A stretch of 40,684 nt of DNA, from positions 1-40,684 of the forward strand of contig CANRJG010000018.1 in assembly GCA_947630875.1 (NCBI GenBank), given 5' to 3'. This stretch comes from an uncultured Lachnospiraceae bacterium (lineage in GTDB: Bacteria; Bacillota; Clostridia; Lachnospirales; Lachnospiraceae). The translations under genes were made by a program, and so were the position numbers. The notes beneath the pieces are model-generated. The model was not told where the DNA came from. It did not search any database and saw only the letters and a list, made by a program, of their open reading frames with translations. Shown piece by piece: positions 37,305-40,684 of this stretch; the stretch's first letter is position 1, and each line of letters starts with the position of its first letter.

Positions 37305-38501
37305 TTACCATGTGACAGTACAGTATCGAATACCCCAGTTTAAAGCTTCCACATGCGTGGACATAAAGATATCAATACTGTATCCGGATACGCCCGTATC
37401 CTCTGCCACATACGGAACGCCGTCAATATATACCGTCGTTCCCAATGGAATAATGGAACTGTCTACGGCCACCGTCCTGCCGGGCGTACATGCAGCGCCG
37501 CTGGCACTTTGACCGTTGGAAAATGATCCGCAGCAGATCGCGCAGGGACAATAGGCTGTCACCTTAAACACTGCTTCGCCGGAGCCCGACTGCTTTACAG
37601 GGGCTGATGCCGCAATGACGGGTTCTTCCGCAGGGGCTTCATAAGCCGGCGTACTGTCCGGTGTTTCCGGTTCCTCTGCGGGCGCCGGTTCTGCGCCGTC
37701 AGAGCTTCCCGTATCAGAGGACGTATCCTCCGGTTCCTCCTCGCTTACTTCGTCCAGATGCACTGCAACGCCGGTGGCCAGAAAGACGTCGGCCACCTCC
37801 TTGGACATATAAGCGTCCTGGTCTTTGGAATACCTGATTTTCACCCATTTTGCGCCATCTTCCAGTACCTCAAAATATTTTCCTTCGCTGACTGTATCGA
37901 CGACTTCCGCATCCATCGAAGGAGCCTTTCTCACGTTGGCTTCATACGATGTCACACATGCCACGTATCCGCATGTGTCTTCTGCAATCTGCAGTGCTTC
38001 CTTTCCGAAAGCCAGAAATTCATTTTTTACATAACCGGTAATATTGCCGGAACTGATATAAGACCACTCTCCGGCCTGTTCGAGCACATTTCCGGCAGCG
38101 CCGTGGGGCATAATGCCGATCACGGAGCTTTCCGTTCCGGGCTCTTCTCTTACATATACAAATTCTGTTTCATCTACGGTAACGATTGCCTTGCTTTCCC
38201 AGACTTTGTTCCGCGCGTTGATAATCAGTTCTTCCAGATCGATCTTCGGCGCTTTTAAAATCTTTTCTGCCAAACGAATGGACATTCTGGGAACGGCTGT
38301 TTCATTTGCAATGATATCAGCAATTCCTGCTTTTGACTTTATGCCGCTGTCATTTTTACCCGGTGTGGCATTTGCCAAAACTTTGGCAATTCCTGATAAT
38401 CCGTTCGTATCGGATGGGGACGCTTCCACGCTTGCCGCCGGCAGTAACATCATCACCAGGGCAAGAACCAGGATCAGTCCTTTTCCTTTACCAGATTTCA
38501 T
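37305..38501 (-). CDS. Secreted cell-wall protein with SH3b domains and 3D domain
   Basis: The 398-residue protein starts at 38501 (MKSGKGKGLILVLALVMM), behind TCAGGAGG; an upstream in-frame extension lies in the leader RNA. A signal peptide covers about residues 1-28. Two bacterial SH3 domains follow (about 105-165, FVYVREEPGTESSVIG; and about 180-240, ANVRKAPSMDAEVVDT), then an acidic Pro/Ser/Glu-rich linker (about 250-310). The C-terminal 3D domain (about 315-398) has VTAYCPCAICCG, AVDSSIIPLGTTVYIDG and the conserved Asp residues of AEDTGVSGYSIDIF. The 3D double-psi barrel occurs in peptidoglycan-cleaving resuscitation and sporulation proteins, so a lytic role at the wall is likely. Confidence 0.88.
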   Translation of the reverse strand: MKSGKGKGLILVLALVMMLLPAASVEASPSDTNGLSGIAKVLANATPGKNDSGIKSKAGIADIIANETAVPRMSIRLAEKILKAPKIDLEELIINARNKVWESKAIVTVDETEFVYVREEPGTESSVIGIMPHGAAGNVLEQAGEWSYISSGNITGYVKNEFLAFGKEALQIAEDTCGYVACVTSYEANVRKAPSMDAEVVDTVSEGKYFEVLEDGAKWVKIRYSKDQDAYMSKEVADVFLATGVAVHLDEVSEEEPEDTSSDTGSSDGAEPAPAEEPETPDSTPAYEAPAEEPVIAASAPVKQSGSGEAVFKVTAYCPCAICCGSFSNGQSASGAACTPGRTVAVDSSIIPLGTTVYIDGVPYVAEDTGVSGYSIDIFMSTHVEALNWGIRYCTVTW

Positions 38502-38521
38502 TTTGCATCCTCCTGAATAAA

Positions 38522-38557
38522 TGACCGAGCTTACGGTCACCCAATCGCTTACGATTG
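38522..38557 (-). promoter_or_regulatory. Twin hairpins in the leader of the SH3b/3D gene
   Basis: Read on the minus strand, CAATCG-TAAG-CGATTG is followed by TGACCG-TAAGCT-CGGTCA. The second hairpin ends about 20 bases before the start codon, and both loops contain TAAG. They could set ribosome access or mRNA stability. No known riboswitch consensus was recognised in the 170-nt leader. Confidence 0.5.
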
Positions 38558-38680
38558 TTGTTATTTTGCCTTTCTGCTTGAATTTTTGCCCTGTAAACTG
38601 CAATAATTCAATAAATTTCATAAAAATAACGGGTGATTTCAGGCAAATTTCACAAAACAATTGTATTCAATTGCGGAGGT

Positions 38681-38709
38681 ATTCTAGCACATCCGTTTTT
38701 ATTTGTCAA
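38681..38709 (-). promoter_or_regulatory. Strong promoter of the SH3b/3D gene
   Basis: A perfect TTGACA (38704-38709) and TAGAAT (38681-38686) are spaced by 17 bases, with a TG extended -10. The predicted leader is about 170 nt. Between this promoter and 38869 I see no gene and no clear terminator. Confidence 0.85.
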
Positions 38710-38869
38710 CCTCGCTCATTTGTATATTTTGTACATATTCCTTTTATTTTAAAAAAATTTTTCGTATAAATCTGACATAAAATTGTCTTTTTCTCTCTGC
38801 TTCGACAGGAAGGCTTTTTCTGAAATGCCGTCGGAAATCCGGGACAACTCCGGCCTTTTTACGCCAAAA

Positions 38870-39637
38870 TTACAGGCTGTCCCGACAGGCCTCATACATG
38901 AGCAGCGCCGCCGCCACCGCCGCATTCAGCGATTCCGTCTTTCCCTTCATGGGAATCGTAAGCGCCCCGTCGGCGATTTTTTCCAGTGCGGGATCCACGC
39001 CTATTGCCTCATTGCCGATCATCAGTGCGAAGCCTTTCTCATACGACGCCTTCCGGTAGTCAAAGCCCTGCATGGCCGTTGTATAGACGGGAATTTCCTG
39101 CGCCTGCAGCTGCCGGATGATCCCAGCAAGATCCGCGTACAGAAAGGGCACCCGGTAAATCGCGCCCATGGTGGAACGGATGGTTTTCGGATTGTAAAAA
39201 TCCACGCTGCCGTGACTTAATATGACCGCGTCTATGCCCGCCGCTTCCGCCGTCCGCAGGATGGTTCCCGCGTTTCCCGGATCCTGCAGGTCATCTAACA
39301 GCAGCAGTTTGGGATTCTTCTGCCGGATGATGCGCGCCGGGTCATGATTCGTCTGCCGCATGACACAGAGCACGCCCTGGGGCGATACCGTATCGCTCAT
39401 GGCTTTCATCACATGATCCTGTACCGTTTCATAAGGGACCGTTTCCAGCAGCCGGCGGTTTTCCGGCTTTTCCAGAAATGTTTCAGAAACATAGACCGCG
39501 GCGGTCTTTTCCCGATCCGCTTCCAGAAACATGCGGACGCCTTCCACCACATACAGGCCGCAGGCTTTCCGGTAAGCGGCTTTTTTCTGCAGCCTGATCA
39601 CATCTTTTACTTTGGCGTTGGAGGTACTTGTGATCAT
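38870..39637 (-). CDS. TrmH/SpoU-family RNA 2'-O-methyltransferase
   Basis: The 255-residue protein methylates ribose 2'-OH of rRNA or tRNA using S-adenosylmethionine. An N-terminal substrate-binding domain (about 1-90, TSTSNAKVKDVIRLQKKAAY) is followed by the SPOUT knot with its three motifs: LDDLQDPGNAGTILRTAEAAG, ALMIGNEAIGVD and IPMKGKTESLNAAVAAALLM. It resembles RlmB/TsnR-type rRNA enzymes, but the target nucleotide cannot be assigned. It shares one base with the pfkA stop (TAATG), so the two genes are translationally coupled. Confidence 0.92.
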   Translation of the reverse strand: MITSTSNAKVKDVIRLQKKAAYRKACGLYVVEGVRMFLEADREKTAAVYVSETFLEKPENRRLLETVPYETVQDHVMKAMSDTVSPQGVLCVMRQTNHDPARIIRQKNPKLLLLDDLQDPGNAGTILRTAEAAGIDAVILSHGSVDFYNPKTIRSTMGAIYRVPFLYADLAGIIRQLQAQEIPVYTTAMQGFDYRKASYEKGFALMIGNEAIGVDPALEKIADGALTIPMKGKTESLNAAVAAALLMYEACRDSL

Positions 39638-40614
39638 TATCTTGACAACAGCCTTCCTACTTCAAATTCGTATGCGCTGATATCTTTCTGCATACGCAGC
39701 GCTTCATTGATGTCATAATCTACGCACTGGTCGTTTTTAAAGGCCACCACCCGCATACTCTTGCCGCTGCACAGCAGCATTGCCGCGTAGGCGCCCATGA
39801 GGGACGCGATATATCTGTCGCGGCAGGTAGGGCTGCCGCCCCTTTGCATGTAACCGAGAATCGTCGCCCGGGTTTCGATGCCCGTTGCGGATTCGATCCG
39901 TCTCGCCATACTGGCAGAATGTCCGATGCCTTCCGCATTGACAATGATATGATGGCGTTTTCCCAGTTTCCGGTTTCGGATAATATTATTGATCAGGGCC
40001 TGCTCGTCATAATCGTATTTTTCCGGCAGCAGAATATCTTCCGCGCCGTTGGCAATGCCGCACCAGAGCGCGATATATCCGGCCGTATGGCCCATAACCT
40101 CGATGATGTTGCAGCGCTCGTGGGAGGTGGAAGTATCTCTGACCTTGTCGATGGCTTCCATGGCGGTATTAACCGCCGTATCGAAGCCGATGGTATAATC
40201 CGTACAGGCAATATCCAGATCGATAGTGCCCGGTACGCCTACTGTTGCCACCCCCAGGTTGGCCAGCTTCTGGGCGCCTGCGAAGGAACCGTCGCCGCCG
40301 ATGACCACCAGACCATCAATGCCGTGTTTTTTACAAATTTCCACGCCCTGCTTCTGCCCTTTTGCGGTACGGAATTCCGGACAGCGGGCCGTACCCAGCA
40401 CCGTTCCGCCGCGCTGGATAATATCCGAAACGCTGGAAGAATTCATGTCGATGATTTTTTCTTTCAGCAACCCCGCATATCCCTGCTTGATTCCTTTTAC
40501 GGCAACGCCATTCTGGATGGCCGTCCTGACCACTGCACGAATTGCCGCATTCATTCCCGGCGCGTCTCCGCCGCTTGTTAATACTCCGATTGTTTTGATC
40601 TTTGCTTCTGACAT
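39637..40614 (-). CDS. pfkA: ATP-dependent 6-phosphofructokinase
   Basis: PfkA phosphorylates fructose 6-phosphate, the committed step of glycolysis. I chose the ATG at 40614 (MSEAKIKTIGVLTSGGDAPG), with AAAGGA upstream. The 325-residue length is typical. GGDGSF carries Gly at the position that marks ATP rather than pyrophosphate enzymes. The catalytic loop reads VPGTIDLDIACTDYTIGFDT, with TIDLD where most PfkA have TIDND, while both Asp are kept. HERCNIIEVMG and MQRGGSPTCRDR (fructose-6-phosphate site) follow. Upstream the window ends before any promoter is clear. Confidence 0.96.
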   Translation of the reverse strand: MSEAKIKTIGVLTSGGDAPGMNAAIRAVVRTAIQNGVAVKGIKQGYAGLLKEKIIDMNSSSVSDIIQRGGTVLGTARCPEFRTAKGQKQGVEICKKHGIDGLVVIGGDGSFAGAQKLANLGVATVGVPGTIDLDIACTDYTIGFDTAVNTAMEAIDKVRDTSTSHERCNIIEVMGHTAGYIALWCGIANGAEDILLPEKYDYDEQALINNIIRNRKLGKRHHIIVNAEGIGHSASMARRIESATGIETRATILGYMQRGGSPTCRDRYIASLMGAYAAMLLCSGKSMRVVAFKNDQCVDYDINEALRMQKDISAYEFEVGRLLSR

Positions 40615-40684
40615 ATCGCCCATCCTTTCTCCTTCTATTCTGCAAAATCCGTCAGGCATTTTTCTGTCACGCGTATGTTGCTTT

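Noticed and set aside
38502-38680. Cyclic di-AMP or cyclic di-GMP riboswitch before the 3D-domain gene
   Set aside because: None of the conserved core sequences I know for these classes could be found in the leader.
40200-40240. TIDLD instead of TIDND in PfkA as a sign of inactivity
   Set aside because: Both catalytic Asp are kept and, as I recall, this form is common in related Clostridia, so it looks like lineage variation.

Overview
The window looks like a chromosomal segment of an anaerobic, gut-type Firmicute, most likely class Clostridia and probably Lachnospiraceae. The reasons are the gene order (rpmG-secE-nusG-rplK-rplA-rplJ-rplL-rpoB; rpmE-yqhQ-prmC-prfA; coaX-dusB-greA-lysS), strong AGGAGG-type ribosome binding sites, an rnpB of bacterial type A, a rubredoxin, and secreted dockerin proteins of the kind found in plant- and mucin-degrading Clostridia. 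The taxon is an inference from gene content; nothing here names a species. Almost every gene lies on the minus strand and is read from high to low coordinates. The only confident plus-strand gene is argS.

Layout from left to right. 1-7088: the transcription/translation cluster, starting from a promoter at about 7059-7088 with a possible attenuator in its leader, then L33, SecE, NusG, L11, L1, an L10 leader with a terminator, L10, L7/L12, a second hairpin terminator, and rpoB (cut by the window edge). 7147-9582: a secreted family-1 pectate lyase with two Big_2 domains and a dockerin. 9628-9860: a multi-hairpin repeat. 9858-14553: M18 aminopeptidase, RF1, PrmC, YqhQ and L31, all on the minus strand. 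14716-17571: a second secreted dockerin protein of unknown function, divergent from argS (17750-19516, plus). 19580-20148: a one-TM small protein directly behind rnpB. 20205-21878: an acyl-CoA synthetase-like enzyme. 22047-28268: a 2073-residue secreted M60 (gluzincin) metallopeptidase with FN3 domains, ligand-binding-like modules, a Pro/Thr-rich linker and a dockerin. 28374-28532: rubredoxin.

28626-32714 is the accessory part of the window: an ECF-type sigma factor with a very long C-terminal extension, a Phd/PIN toxin-antitoxin pair with its own operators, a small zinc-ribbon protein, and two unrecognised genes enclosed by a 20-bp direct repeat, one copy of which is the 3' end of lysS. 32715-36782: lysS, greA, dusB and a coaX homologue with altered active-site motifs. 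A 185-bp copy of the hairpin repeat, with inverted ends and a 5-bp target duplication, sits between the greA promoter and greA. 36902-40614: a small conserved acidic protein, a secreted SH3b/3D-domain cell-wall protein with a long leader, a TrmH-type rRNA methyltransferase and 6-phosphofructokinase.

Functionally the window combines housekeeping operons with three dockerin-bearing secreted proteins at separate loci. No cohesin scaffold is identifiable here, so any cellulosome-like assembly would depend on partners elsewhere. The most unusual items are the mobile hairpin repeat that has become part of the greA-lysS leader, the cassette-like insertion at the lysS 3' end, the extended sigma factor, and the divergent CoaX. 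No CRISPR array, prophage, rRNA or tRNA gene was seen.
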